DNA of 64,000 nt from UBA2040 sp041674745. Lineage in GTDB: Bacteria; Bacteroidota; Bacteroidia; Flavobacteriales_D; Crocinitomicaceae. A program made the position numbers and the translations under genes. Location: contig JBAYVD010000005.1 of assembly GCA_041674745.1 (NCBI GenBank), forward strand, positions 1-64,000, in the 5' to 3' direction. Of this stretch, positions 8,227-16,325 are shown piece after piece. Each line of letters starts with the position of its first letter. Position 1 is the first letter of the stretch. Below the pieces are notes generated by a model. The model made no database searches. It had not been told where the DNA came from and saw only the letters and a program-made list of their open reading frames with translations.

Positions 8227-10281
8227 TTACAATTGTATTCCTATGATGCAAATATCGTCCACTTGTTCTTGTTTTAGCAGCATTTTATCGAACAATTCCA
8301 CTAAATTAATTTTGCGTTGGTAAACATCATAGGAAGCATTTACTTCCAACAATTCAATCAGATTCATTTTCTTTGTCGCCGGATAACTTAACTCGAGCTG
8401 TTTTTCAAAACCATCCGTTTTTAGATACAATGTATCTCCCTTTTGAAACGGTATATGGATAATGGCATACGGTTCATCGGACAGATTTTCCCCAATCGCA
8501 TTATTAGGACTTTCATATTCTGTCGCCATTCCATCTCTCTCAATACAAATACGTCCGTTGGCGGCAGAAAAGTCAAGGCATTCTGCCTGCTGGTCGATCA
8601 CGCAAACCGAACAGGACAAACTACGCAATCGTTCCGTTTCGGGAAGTATATCCTTGTAGAGTCGATCGAATTCTTTATTAATTGCATCGAGCACCATTCC
8701 GGAATTGGTCACCTCCTTGGTATTGATTACTTCTTGTGCAATTCGAAATGCTAAGACACTTAAAACTGCTCCCGGAACTCCATGATCGTTGGTATCTCCA
8801 ACGCAAATGACCGTTTTTTCGACCATTTCTCCAGTCACGGTTTTATCCATGACTTTTGTTGACCAATAGAAATCACCGCTTACAATTTCCTTCGGACGGA
8901 AACAAACAAACCCACCCTTAAAACCTTGTAAAAATTCTCTTTCTCCTGGAATCAATGAAGACTGAATACGATGGGCATACGTTATGGAGGAGGTCACTTC
9001 TCGATTCACAAATTCCATTTCCTTTTTTTGACGGATCAGATCGTTCGTTCTTTGAACTACCTGTGTCTCCAATTTTTTAATTTTGTTCTCCCTCAAATCA
9101 TTGATGGCAACCATATTACTGGTGATTCTCTCCTGATACTGTTTGTATAAATCAAGTATACTCAAGGTCAAAAACATCACTTGAAAATTAGTCCCCAACT
9201 GAAAATGCACGTTGGCAAAAATCGTGTTTTGAAAGAAACCAAACTCTACTAAAACGTTCACTAAATTGCCCAAACCGGCAAAGAGGAAAGAGATCAGGAC
9301 AAAGCGAACATAAACAAAATTCCTTTTAACCGCTTGCACCAGTATCGGAATCACAACCAAGAACAATAGAATAGACAGCCAGTCAGTAGTGATATTAATG
9401 TATTTGTGCAACCACCCAGTATCCGACCAACCTATCAGCATAATGAATAGGAGCAAATACCTAGAGACTGTAAAAATTCGAAAACTAATCCGGTTCAGTC
9501 GTTGAACATCAAAGAACCAAATACAAAACTGAACCAGCAAAATGACGGATACGCAACCAAACCAAGGCATAACATGGTTTTGAAAACTCGGAGAATTTGG
9601 CCAAAATAATTGAAATCCATAGCCTGAAAAACCCAGGTTGTAAATGAGCATTGATAGAATGTAAAAAATCAAAACTAAATTTTTTCTTCCTCTCATGATG
9701 AAAAACAAGAAAACATTGAAAATCAAAACAACAACAAACAAACCCAAATAAAAACCTGCCAACACGTTGCGCTTATACTCTCGTGAATCTAGTCGATTTT
9801 GACCATACAATGTCATTTTACAAGAAAGAGCCTCGCCGCGACTTTTTATTTTCACCAAATAACTCCCTGTTTCTGTGATGTCAATTTGAGGAAATCGATT
9901 TTTCTTTTTCCGCTCATTAAAAGGAACCATGTCACCCACCGCGCCAAGCGAATGCCAAGCACCATTTTTCAGGATAAAAAGTTCTACCTTGTCAACAATT
10001 GGATTGTCTAGCTCAAATACACAATCCTCTGGTAATTTACCTTTTACATCAAATTTGCACCAAAGTTGCCCATAAAAGAAACCGAGATTCAAATCATCGA
10101 AGTTGCCTTTTTTGAAGGGCACTTTATTGATAGTATGAATCGTTTGTGTAAAATCGTAATCGACAAAAAATGACAAATTTTTGTCAAGGATAACAATATC
10201 CTTATCGGTAGGTTGTTCGTCAAACCCGAATAAAAAACTTCCAGCGGTGAAGATTAAGAAAATGAAAAGCAACCATTTCAT
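8227..10281 (-). CDS. 7TM-DISM receptor with diverged SpoIIE-type domain
   Basis: This 684-residue paralogue of the next gene starts at the ATG at 10281; an upstream TTG is less likely. It has a signal peptide (MKWLLFIFLIFTAGSFLFG), a DISMED2-like sensor domain, seven membrane helices (about 185-390), a coiled coil and a SpoIIE-like domain. The phosphatase core is altered: VGDCTGHG becomes VGDTNDHG, the acidic DGMD motif is replaced by LSCS, and DQFGG after TDGF becomes QLEL. The Asp of VGD, TDGF and VDDICIIG remain. It could be a weakened or inactive enzyme, for example a decoy or partner for the second protein. The start lies only 6 nt from a -7 element, which suggests a leaderless or very short leader. 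Confidence 0.85.
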   Translation of the reverse strand: MKWLLFIFLIFTAGSFLFGFDEQPTDKDIVILDKNLSFFVDYDFTQTIHTINKVPFKKGNFDDLNLGFFYGQLWCKFDVKGKLPEDCVFELDNPIVDKVELFILKNGAWHSLGAVGDMVPFNERKKKNRFPQIDITETGSYLVKIKSRGEALSCKMTLYGQNRLDSREYKRNVLAGFYLGLFVVVLIFNVFLFFIMRGRKNLVLIFYILSMLIYNLGFSGYGFQLFWPNSPSFQNHVMPWFGCVSVILLVQFCIWFFDVQRLNRISFRIFTVSRYLLLFIMLIGWSDTGWLHKYINITTDWLSILLFLVVIPILVQAVKRNFVYVRFVLISFLFAGLGNLVNVLVEFGFFQNTIFANVHFQLGTNFQVMFLTLSILDLYKQYQERITSNMVAINDLRENKIKKLETQVVQRTNDLIRQKKEMEFVNREVTSSITYAHRIQSSLIPGEREFLQGFKGGFVCFRPKEIVSGDFYWSTKVMDKTVTGEMVEKTVICVGDTNDHGVPGAVLSVLAFRIAQEVINTKEVTNSGMVLDAINKEFDRLYKDILPETERLRSLSCSVCVIDQQAECLDFSAANGRICIERDGMATEYESPNNAIGENLSDEPYAIIHIPFQKGDTLYLKTDGFEKQLELSYPATKKMNLIELLEVNASYDVYQRKINLVELFDKMLLKQEQVDDICIIGIQL

Positions 10282-10287
10282 ACTTAA

Positions 10288-10295
10288 CAAAAATA
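10288..10295 (-). promoter_or_regulatory. -7 element for the SpoIIE pair
   Basis: On the minus strand TATTTTTG matches TAnnTTTG and ends 6 nt before the ATG at 10281. If used, the mRNA would start at or next to the start codon. Confidence 0.45.
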
Positions 10296-10421
10296 CTAAT
10301 TTATCACAAATTAACTTAATTTTTCACGTTCTAGATTTTGCGAAAAGTAACAAAAATCATAAAGGCAACTAAAACAAAGGGACATTTGAAATTCAAACAA
10401 ACAATTAATCAAATTGTTCTG

Positions 10422-10429
10422 TATTTTTG
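10422..10429 (+). promoter_or_regulatory. -7 element that fixes the start of the next gene
   Basis: TATTTTTG matches TAnnTTTG and lies 19 nt before the ATG at 10449. It falls inside a longer TTG-initiated reading of the same frame, which argues for the downstream ATG. Confidence 0.55.
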
Positions 10430-10448
10430 CCCACAAAACAAGCCGAAA

Positions 10449-10859
10449 ATGCGTGAAGAATTATTGGGGCCAACCGTTGAGAATGTAGCCGTAGCAGTGA
10501 TTGAAGAAATCACCGAACAAAACGAAAAAATGTACACGGTTTATTTGGCGAATTTCCGAGAAGACATCATGGAAGGTATCATTATTACCAGCAAAGGATA
10601 TGGTGAAAATGCCAATACCGGAGAAAAAGTTACAACATCCACACTGCGTCATTGCATTGAAGTGATGTTGCCCAACGAAGTGGCCAAAATAGAACCGATA
10701 ATGCCGGATGTTTTCGGACTTGCCAATGAATATTGGGTGAGCTTTTGGGTGAATGACGTGATGTACGACAAGAAGTTCGTTTTCTTAGCGGAAACCATCA
10801 ACGAAAAAAATATTCATTTTCTACCCAAATTCAACGCAAATGGTGTAATGATTGGTTAA
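10449..10859 (+). CDS. Conserved hypothetical cytoplasmic protein
   Basis: The product from the ATG at 10449 has 136 residues (MREELLGPTVENVAVAVIEE...). It is acidic, has no signal peptide or membrane segment, and contains LANFREDIMEGIIITSKGYGEN followed by a mixed alpha/beta C-terminal half ending in KFNANGVMIG. It looks like a small single-domain protein; I cannot assign a family with confidence. The longer reading from a TTG at 10338 would place the promoter element inside the coding region and is rejected. Its TAA stop overlaps that of the convergent MerR gene in a shared TTAA. Confidence 0.75.
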   Translation: MREELLGPTVENVAVAVIEEITEQNEKMYTVYLANFREDIMEGIIITSKGYGENANTGEKVTTSTLRHCIEVMLPNEVAKIEPIMPDVFGLANEYWVSFWVNDVMYDKKFVFLAETINEKNIHFLPKFNANGVMIG

Positions 10860-11722
10860 GTAAGGCTTTTCAAATCATCCACACTCGCAACTGGGTGAAT
10901 CCACTGTTTCAATTTTTCTACATTTTTCTGTGTTTGAGCTCCGCTGGCATAAATCGGAATCCCCGGAACGTCTTCTTTTAGTTTCTTGAAAAAAGTTTCA
11001 TAAAAACTATCATCCATAGGCGCCACACAGACTGTCAACAAGGCTTTTGGATTTAGACGTTCCACACATTTTAGCAGCGAATCATACGGCAAACTTTGTC
11101 CTAGAAAAAAGGAATTTACACCTCGACTGCGCAAAATGTAATGGTAAAATATCAAACTCAATTCGTGCCATTCATTTTCAGGCAAAAAAAGCAACACGCG
11201 TTTGGCATCCTTTTCTGGCATGGGTAAACTGTCGGTAATCGCCATCAGTTTTTGACGAATCAAATGACTCATAAAATGTTCTTGTCCGGGATGTATAGAG
11301 CCTGTAATCCACAAAATACCAATTCGTTCCAAAAATTTCGCAATGTGTTTGGTATAGGTATCTACCACTCCATATTTTTGAATCAATTGTTCTAGGGTAT
11401 GTTGAAATCGAAATTCATCCAGTTCCATCAAAGCCAATAACAAACTTTCGTGATAAATATCATCTGTATCCTTTTCCCACAAGGATAAAACACGTTGTTT
11501 TTTTTCAGCGGAATTTAATTCAGCGATAAGTGAAATTTTCAACCCATTTTTATTCAAAATAGCTACATTCAAAATTTCAGTCAAATCGTCGTCTGAGTAA
11601 TTTCTGATCTTAGTACCCGTTCGCGAAGGATTGGGGATTCCATAACGTTTTTCCCAAATACGCAAGGTGTGCGCTTTGATACCCGTTAATATTTCAATAT
11701 CACTTATTTTGTATTCTCCCAT
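10856..11722 (-). CDS. MerR-family regulator with CarH-type cobalamin-binding domain
   Basis: The 288-residue protein starts at the ATG at 11722. An N-terminal MerR winged helix (residues about 1-70: YKISDIEILTGIKAHTLRIWEKRYG) is followed by a helical bundle and a Rossmann-like B12-binding domain. The bundle contains WITGSIHPGQEH (W138, E148, H149), an exact Wx9EH motif. In CarH photoreceptors this motif caps the adenosyl group of adenosylcobalamin. The lower-ligand motif ExHxxG appears as EWHELS, keeping His186; SLPYDSLL and GAQ follow where SxL and GG are expected. CarH/LitR proteins bind DNA in the dark and release it in light, usually controlling carotenoid or photoprotection genes. No such genes are in this window. 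The cobalamin and light roles are inference. Confidence 0.85.
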   Translation of the reverse strand: MGEYKISDIEILTGIKAHTLRIWEKRYGIPNPSRTGTKIRNYSDDDLTEILNVAILNKNGLKISLIAELNSAEKKQRVLSLWEKDTDDIYHESLLLALMELDEFRFQHTLEQLIQKYGVVDTYTKHIAKFLERIGILWITGSIHPGQEHFMSHLIRQKLMAITDSLPMPEKDAKRVLLFLPENEWHELSLIFYHYILRSRGVNSFFLGQSLPYDSLLKCVERLNPKALLTVCVAPMDDSFYETFFKKLKEDVPGIPIYASGAQTQKNVEKLKQWIHPVASVDDLKSLT

Positions 11723-11785
11723 GTTTGGCAACTAAATCTTGAATAGGAATTCAATGCAATTATCTCAAAATAAAATTAATTCATT

Positions 11786-11793
11786 TATATTTG
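11786..11793 (+). promoter_or_regulatory. -7 element for the lipoprotein gene
   Basis: TATATTTG is a match to TAnnTTTG, 28 nt before the ATG at 11822. It lies in the 99-nt gap shared with the divergent MerR gene, so that regulator could act here (inference). Confidence 0.55.
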
Positions 11794-11821
11794 TTGCGAA
11801 ACAGCTAAATTAGTTGTTTCA

Positions 11822-12433
11822 ATGATAAACGTTTTTTTAAAACACATGAAGAATAGAAATTGTTTTGTATTTGGGTTGTTTCTTTTTGGCACCTTCCTAT
11901 TTTCAAGTTGCAATGGAAATTCGAATGATGACAATCAAGACCTAGATTTGAGTGACAACTACGATGCTTTTCAGTCTTTCGATTTAGCTCCTTTCGATAT
12001 CAAAGCTTCCATTAAATTACCCGATGAAACGGCGGATATTGGCGCTGCCATGAAACCAGAAGTGCTGCACGAAGAGGACGGCTTTAAATGGGACATCGTT
12101 GTAGGGCCAAATTTCAACATTCACGTAGAAGATTGGGGTGCAAACAAAGGTTTAGTAGCCGACAAGAAAAAACAAAACAAAGAACTTGAAATCTTCGAAA
12201 TTACCTATTTGGTGGATGAGCCCGATTTCATTGTATACAAATTGGCTTTAAAAGTGGAGGGCGATAAAAACGCACCAAAAGATGTTGGTGTTGCTCATGA
12301 ATCCTATCACGTTTTTGCTGAAAAAATTGTGGATGGCATCACCTATGAATTCCGCAGTCCGGATGACGGATACGAAAAAGTGATCATCGAAATGATGGCC
12401 AAATCGATTCGTTCTGTCAAAGGAAACAAATAA
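11822..12433 (+). CDS. Putative lipoprotein
   Basis: This protein has 203 residues from the ATG at 11822, or 195 from the ATG at 11846, which gives the more typical signal peptide (MKNRNCFVFGLFLFGTFLFSSC). The lipobox-like FSSC is followed by an Asp-rich stretch (NGNSNDDNQDLDLSD), as in Bacteroidota lipoproteins exported to the cell surface. The rest is an alpha/beta domain with no family I recognise; it includes FKWDIVVGPNFNIHVEDWG and a C-terminal MAKSIRSVKGNK. It is divergent from the MerR/B12 regulator across 99 nt, so it is the nearest possible target of that regulator. The role is unknown. Confidence 0.8.
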   Translation: MINVFLKHMKNRNCFVFGLFLFGTFLFSSCNGNSNDDNQDLDLSDNYDAFQSFDLAPFDIKASIKLPDETADIGAAMKPEVLHEEDGFKWDIVVGPNFNIHVEDWGANKGLVADKKKQNKELEIFEITYLVDEPDFIVYKLALKVEGDKNAPKDVGVAHESYHVFAEKIVDGITYEFRSPDDGYEKVIIEMMAKSIRSVKGNK

Positions 12434-12471
12434 CTCTTTTACTTTCATTTCCTCTTTCATTAGTTTATTGG

Positions 12472-12479
12472 TAAATTTG
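12472..12479 (+). promoter_or_regulatory. -7 element for mrp
   Basis: TAAATTTG matches TAnnTTTG and ends 17 nt before the mrp ATG. Confidence 0.55.
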
Positions 12480-12496
12480 CCCTCACAAAAGGCAAC

Positions 12497-13585
12497 ATGG
12501 AAATCAATAGAGAAAATATATTGACGGTTCTTGGCGGAATCATCGAACCCGATTTAAAGAAAGACATTGTATCCCTCAATTTCGTTGAAAACATTTCCTT
12601 CGAAGGAAAAAATATTCAATTGACGATTCACGTTTCTAATCCGGCATTGCATGCAAGAAAACGCATGCAAGAAGCAGTTGATTTCAACATGAAGCGTAAT
12701 TTTGGTGACGAAATCTCGGTTCAAACCGAAGTAAAAGGCATTTCAAACGAAGCTCAAAAAGCCCACCGAAAAATTCTTCCTAACGTTAAAAACATTGTTG
12801 CTATTGCGTCCGGAAAAGGCGGGGTTGGTAAATCAACGATTACTGCCAATATCGCTGGAGGATTAGCGAAACTCGGTTACAAAGTCGGAATCGTGGATGC
12901 CGACATTTATGGACCTTCCATCCCCACCATGTTTGATGTAGTGAAAGAACGTCCAACAATGATTGATGTAGATGGAACGCCTAAAATTGCACCCGTAATG
13001 GCTTACGGTATATCGATTCTTTCCATTGGTTTCTTTACCGAAGCGGACAATGCTGTAGTTTGGCGCGGTCCAATGGCTTCCAAAGCCTTGACACAATTGT
13101 TTACAGATGCACATTGGGGCGAATTGGATTATTTGTTAATCGATCTTCCTCCAGGCACTGGTGACATTCATTTATCTTTGGTACAAACGGTTCCTTTGGA
13201 TGGTGCCGTAATTGTCAGTACGCCGCAAGAAGTGGCTTTGGCCGATGCGCGTCGTGGTGTAAACATGTTCCGCATGGATTCACTAAAAGTGCCGATTATA
13301 GGGATTGTCGAAAACATGGCTTGGTTCACTCCAGCTGAATTACCGGAGAATAAATACTACTTATTTGGCAGAGATGGCGCGAAAAATTTGGCCGCTGGCA
13401 TGCAAGTTCCATTCTTGGGTCATATTCCGTTGGTTCAAAGTGTTCGTGAATCAGGCGATGCAGGCCGTCCAGCCGTTTTTCAAGAAAATAGCCTTGTAGG
13501 GGCGGCCTTTGACGAATTAGTGCGTACCTTTATTGAAAATCTTACGGCGTTGAAAACTAAAACAGCCCAAACTAGCGATATATGA
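12497..13585 (+). CDS. mrp: Mrp/ApbC/NBP35-family Fe-S cluster carrier ATPase
   Basis: The 362-residue protein has an N-terminal MIP18/DUF59-like domain (residues about 1-90) and a ParA/MinD-type P-loop ATPase. The deviant Walker A is ASGKGGVGKSTITANIAG (about residues 101-118), with DADIYGPSIP and LIDLPPGTGD as later nucleotide-binding motifs. Mrp proteins carry 4Fe-4S clusters to apoproteins in the cytoplasm. The region that holds a CxxC in some homologues reads ENMAWFTPAELPENKYYLFG here, with no cysteine pair. The gene overlaps the NifU-domain gene by ATGA, which fits joint function in Fe-S delivery. Confidence 0.93.
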   Translation: MEINRENILTVLGGIIEPDLKKDIVSLNFVENISFEGKNIQLTIHVSNPALHARKRMQEAVDFNMKRNFGDEISVQTEVKGISNEAQKAHRKILPNVKNIVAIASGKGGVGKSTITANIAGGLAKLGYKVGIVDADIYGPSIPTMFDVVKERPTMIDVDGTPKIAPVMAYGISILSIGFFTEADNAVVWRGPMASKALTQLFTDAHWGELDYLLIDLPPGTGDIHLSLVQTVPLDGAVIVSTPQEVALADARRGVNMFRMDSLKVPIIGIVENMAWFTPAELPENKYYLFGRDGAKNLAAGMQVPFLGHIPLVQSVRESGDAGRPAVFQENSLVGAAFDELVRTFIENLTALKTKTAQTSDI

Positions 13586-13830
13586 GTTTGAACAAAGCAG
13601 ACTTGACAATAAAAATAAATGAGGCACTTTCTTCTCTTCGACCATTTTTTGAAGCAGATGGTGGTGACGTGGAATTGGTGGATATCACCGATGAAGGGGT
13701 TGCTCGCGTAAAATTATTGGGCGCTTGTCACGATTGCTCCATGAGTTCCATGACCTTGAAAGCAGGTGTAGAACAAGCGGTTAAAAAAGTGGCGCCGGAA
13801 ATTGTTTCAGTTGAAGCAGTAGAGGAATAA
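13582..13830 (+). CDS. NifU-like Fe-S scaffold (Nfu domain)
   Basis: This 82-residue single-domain protein matches the C-terminal NifU/Nfu domain: RPFFEADGGDVELVDI near the N-terminus and LLGACHDCSMSSMTLKAGVE with the CxxC that ligates a 4Fe-4S cluster (about residues 51-54). Its ATG lies inside the stop region of mrp (ATGA overlap, 13582-13585), implying translational coupling. The likely role is a late-acting scaffold or carrier passing clusters together with Mrp. Confidence 0.93.
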   Translation: MSLNKADLTIKINEALSSLRPFFEADGGDVELVDITDEGVARVKLLGACHDCSMSSMTLKAGVEQAVKKVAPEIVSVEAVEE

Positions 13831-13860
13831 TTTCTCCCATTCCAATAGCCATCTTTTTCG

Positions 13861-14979
13861 CTAAAGTACATTCAGTACTTCCCAAATTTCCTTCGCAGCC
13901 TTGTCCCATGAAAACGCTTTTCCGCGTTCTAGACTTTTTTGCGCCAGATCAATCCGTTTCGCATCATTTGAAGCCATTTCAGTCAATGCAACTTCAATCG
14001 AATGCACATCAAACGGATCACAATACAAGGCCGCATCTTTTGCCACTTCGGGCAAAGAAGTCAGATTTCCAGCGACAACTGGAACACCGCATTTCATGGC
14101 TTCCACCAAAGGAATTCCAAATCCTTCAAAATAGGGAACATACGCTAGCGCGGCAGCTGCACCGGTAACTTTGGCCAATTCCTCCAGATCCAATCGCCCG
14201 GTAAAATGAATTTTGGAACGAACACTAGTGGCAGGCTGTACCGTAAATCTTTTGTTTTGCCACAAATTTTCGCCAACAATCACCAAATGAAAGGCTTCTT
14301 CTTTTGCTTTTTCTGCGTAGCCATCAAATGCCAACAGCAAACGTTCTAAATTTTTGCGCGGATGCAAAGCGCCAACAAAAAGAAAATAGGGTTTGCCATC
14401 TGAAAGTTCTTTCCGTTTGTTTTCGATTTCTATTTCAGACAAAGGCTTAAAAACAGCCGACGCACCATTCCAAATGGCGTGAATTTTATCTTCATTTAGG
14501 TGGTAAGTTTTCGCTATATCCTGTTTGGAATAATTGGAAACAGTAATGATTTTCTTCGCTTTTTTCGCAAATTTCGGGAAGAAATAGCGTAAATAATGCC
14601 GGGCAGCAAAGGGGATGTCTTTGGGGTAATATTCAAAATTAATGTCATGAATCGTTCCTATTTGCGGGACTTTTGTGCGCAAAGACAAATAACCATCCGG
14701 TGAAAAGAACAAATCAATTTTATACTTTTTCAACGCGCGAGGAACTGCCCACTCAAACCACAAATAGAACAAAATCGGATGCCGAGCAGGTGGTGATAGA
14801 ACAACAGGTGTAACATTTTTGCCAAAAATGAATCGCTCTTCAAACGGTCGATCAAAGAAAAAATAGAATTCATGTTCCGGATGATTATCCACCAAACGTT
14901 TGCAAATTTCGAAAGTATACCAGCCGAAACCTTCCATTTTCCCTTTCAAGAGGAAACGCGTATTGATGGCAATTCGCAT
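13861..14979 (-). CDS. Glycosyltransferase family 4-like (GT-B)
   Basis: The 372-residue protein has GT-B architecture. The N-terminal domain begins MRIAINTRFLLKGKMEGFGWYT and contains IGTIHDINFEYYP and ITVSNYSKQDIAKTY. The C-terminal domain contains FLFVGALHPRKNLERLLLAF, GRLDLEELAKVTGAAAALAYVPYFEGFGIPLVEAM and GVPVVAGNLTSLPEVAKDAA, the nucleotide-sugar site with its ExxxxxxxE-type motif. Such enzymes move sugars onto polysaccharide or lipid acceptors at the inner membrane. Its ATG overlaps the stop of the upstream MBL hydrolase gene (TAATG), so the two are one transcript. Donor and acceptor are unknown. Confidence 0.9.
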   Translation of the reverse strand: MRIAINTRFLLKGKMEGFGWYTFEICKRLVDNHPEHEFYFFFDRPFEERFIFGKNVTPVVLSPPARHPILFYLWFEWAVPRALKKYKIDLFFSPDGYLSLRTKVPQIGTIHDINFEYYPKDIPFAARHYLRYFFPKFAKKAKKIITVSNYSKQDIAKTYHLNEDKIHAIWNGASAVFKPLSEIEIENKRKELSDGKPYFLFVGALHPRKNLERLLLAFDGYAEKAKEEAFHLVIVGENLWQNKRFTVQPATSVRSKIHFTGRLDLEELAKVTGAAAALAYVPYFEGFGIPLVEAMKCGVPVVAGNLTSLPEVAKDAALYCDPFDVHSIEVALTEMASNDAKRIDLAQKSLERGKAFSWDKAAKEIWEVLNVL

Positions 14980-15620
14980 TAGAAATTATGAATGTAATTG
15001 GTTTTCTTCTCAACGCCAATCGTGGTGTCGTCGCCATGGCCGGAAAGCACAACGGTATCCTCTGGCAATTGAAATAGAATTTCAAAAATCGTTTTTTTCA
15101 AAACCTCCATCGATCCACCAGGCAAATCTGTTCTTCCGAAACTTCCTTTGAACAACACATCGCCATTCACCACCAATTTTTCTTTCTCGCTATAAAAAAC
15201 AACATGACCGGGCGCATGACCGGGCGTATGAAAAACCTGGAATTCCATTTCACCGAACTTCAAAACCTCACCATCTTTCAAAATATGAGACGGTTCAGGT
15301 GACACTTTGTAATTTCCCATTCCGTACAGATGCGCATAAATTTCAACCGACTGTAATATCGGAATATCATCAGCATGCAAGTAATACGGTACATTGTACT
15401 GTTCCATTACAAATTGATTCCCCAAAACATGATCCACGTGAGCATGTGTATTGAGTAACGCAACCACTTTCAAATTGTTATCCTCAATATAAGATTGCAA
15501 TTCCAGTTCCTCTTCCCGTTCGTAACATCCTGGATCTACAATGATTGCCTGACCAGAAGAATCTGATAAAACGTAGGTGTTTTCTTGAAAAGGATTGAAC
15601 GTGAATTTTTGGATTTGCAT
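14979..15620 (-). CDS. MBL-fold metallo-hydrolase (glyoxalase II-like)
   Basis: This 213-residue enzyme carries the metallo-beta-lactamase signature THAHVDHVLG (about residues 57-66), plus FHTPGHAPGHVVFY and VLSGHGDDTTIG, which supply the remaining His and Asp ligands of the di-metal centre. Length and motifs fit the YcbL/glyoxalase II-like group of hydroxyacylglutathione hydrolase-like proteins. It is cytoplasmic, with no signal peptide. A -7 element lies 21 nt upstream. It is translationally coupled to the glycosyltransferase gene downstream, though a shared pathway is not obvious. Confidence 0.9.
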   Translation of the reverse strand: MQIQKFTFNPFQENTYVLSDSSGQAIIVDPGCYEREEELELQSYIEDNNLKVVALLNTHAHVDHVLGNQFVMEQYNVPYYLHADDIPILQSVEIYAHLYGMGNYKVSPEPSHILKDGEVLKFGEMEFQVFHTPGHAPGHVVFYSEKEKLVVNGDVLFKGSFGRTDLPGGSMEVLKKTIFEILFQLPEDTVVLSGHGDDTTIGVEKKTNYIHNF

Positions 15621-15641
15621 AAAACAACAATTATTGTCCTA

Positions 15642-15649
15642 CAAAATTA
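15642..15649 (-). promoter_or_regulatory. -7 element for MBL hydrolase operon
   Basis: TAATTTTG on the minus strand matches TAnnTTTG and ends 21 nt before the ATG at 15620. Confidence 0.5.
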
Positions 15650-15702
15650 ACAGGAATTTGCAATTTTATTTTTTTGGTATGGTTTTGGGGTAGGTGAATC
15701 AT

Positions 15703-15710
15703 TATATTTG
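15703..15710 (+). promoter_or_regulatory. -7 element that fixes the start of the next lipoprotein gene
   Basis: TATATTTG lies 16 nt before the ATG at 15727 and inside a longer GTG reading of the frame, favouring the ATG. Confidence 0.6.
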
Positions 15711-15726
15711 CAAAAACAAAGAAATC

Positions 15727-16263
15727 ATGAAACGACTGTTTTTCGCCTTGATAGGCTTATCAATTTTAGCTAGTTGTGCTGTTAAAGTGCCGATGACTAA
15801 ACAAATCAAAGACGATTACAATTTGACGGATCAAAATATGACCAAAGTTCAATATTTTGTTTCTTCAGAAATAATATTGGAACGCTCAATGCAACAAGGT
15901 TCTTCTACCACAACCAGTGATGGAACATTGGTAGCGAATAGCTCAAAAATTTCAGACCGTATTATCATTTTACCAAGAACAAAATGTGTTTTGGAAAAAG
16001 TAGGTGCCAACGGTGAAGTATTGATTCGTTTCGAAACAGGTCCAGGAAAATCAATCACTTTTGCCACTCGTCCGAATATGGATGCAGGAAAATATTACTT
16101 CGTTGCTGATTGGCAGCAAGGAAAAGGTGGTAAAATCAATTACGGTGAAAAAGATGTTTACTTTGCCACTGCAGAAAGCGGAAATGCTTATTTGATGGTG
16201 AAAGTGAAAAAATCTCAGAAAAATAAACGCAAAGATCGCGTCGTAAAAGGAATGAAAGTCTAA
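15727..16263 (+). CDS. Putative lipoprotein
   Basis: From the ATG at 15727 the product has 178 residues. The signal peptide MKRLFFALIGLSILASC ends in a lipobox (LASC). The mature protein starts AVKVPMTKQIKDDYNLTDQNMTKVQYFVSSEIILER and is mostly beta-strand by eye. I recognise no enzyme motif; it looks like a conserved Bacteroidota envelope lipoprotein. A GTG at 15694 is rejected because the promoter element would then be coding. A strong hairpin terminator follows immediately, so the gene is probably a single transcription unit. Confidence 0.8.
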   Translation: MKRLFFALIGLSILASCAVKVPMTKQIKDDYNLTDQNMTKVQYFVSSEIILERSMQQGSSTTTSDGTLVANSSKISDRIIILPRTKCVLEKVGANGEVLIRFETGPGKSITFATRPNMDAGKYYFVADWQQGKGGKINYGEKDVYFATAESGNAYLMVKVKKSQKNKRKDRVVKGMKV

Positions 16264-16267
16264 TTTT

Positions 16268-16297
16268 AAAAAGCCATCCTAAACAGATGGCTTTTTT
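16268..16297 (+). terminator. Rho-independent terminator after the lipoprotein gene
   Basis: The stem AAAAAGCCATC / GATGGCTTTTT with a 7-nt loop is followed by T residues. It lies 4 nt past the TAA stop. Confidence 0.85.
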
Positions 16298-16325
16298 GAT
16301 TGTATTAAGTAAATATTAAATTAAA

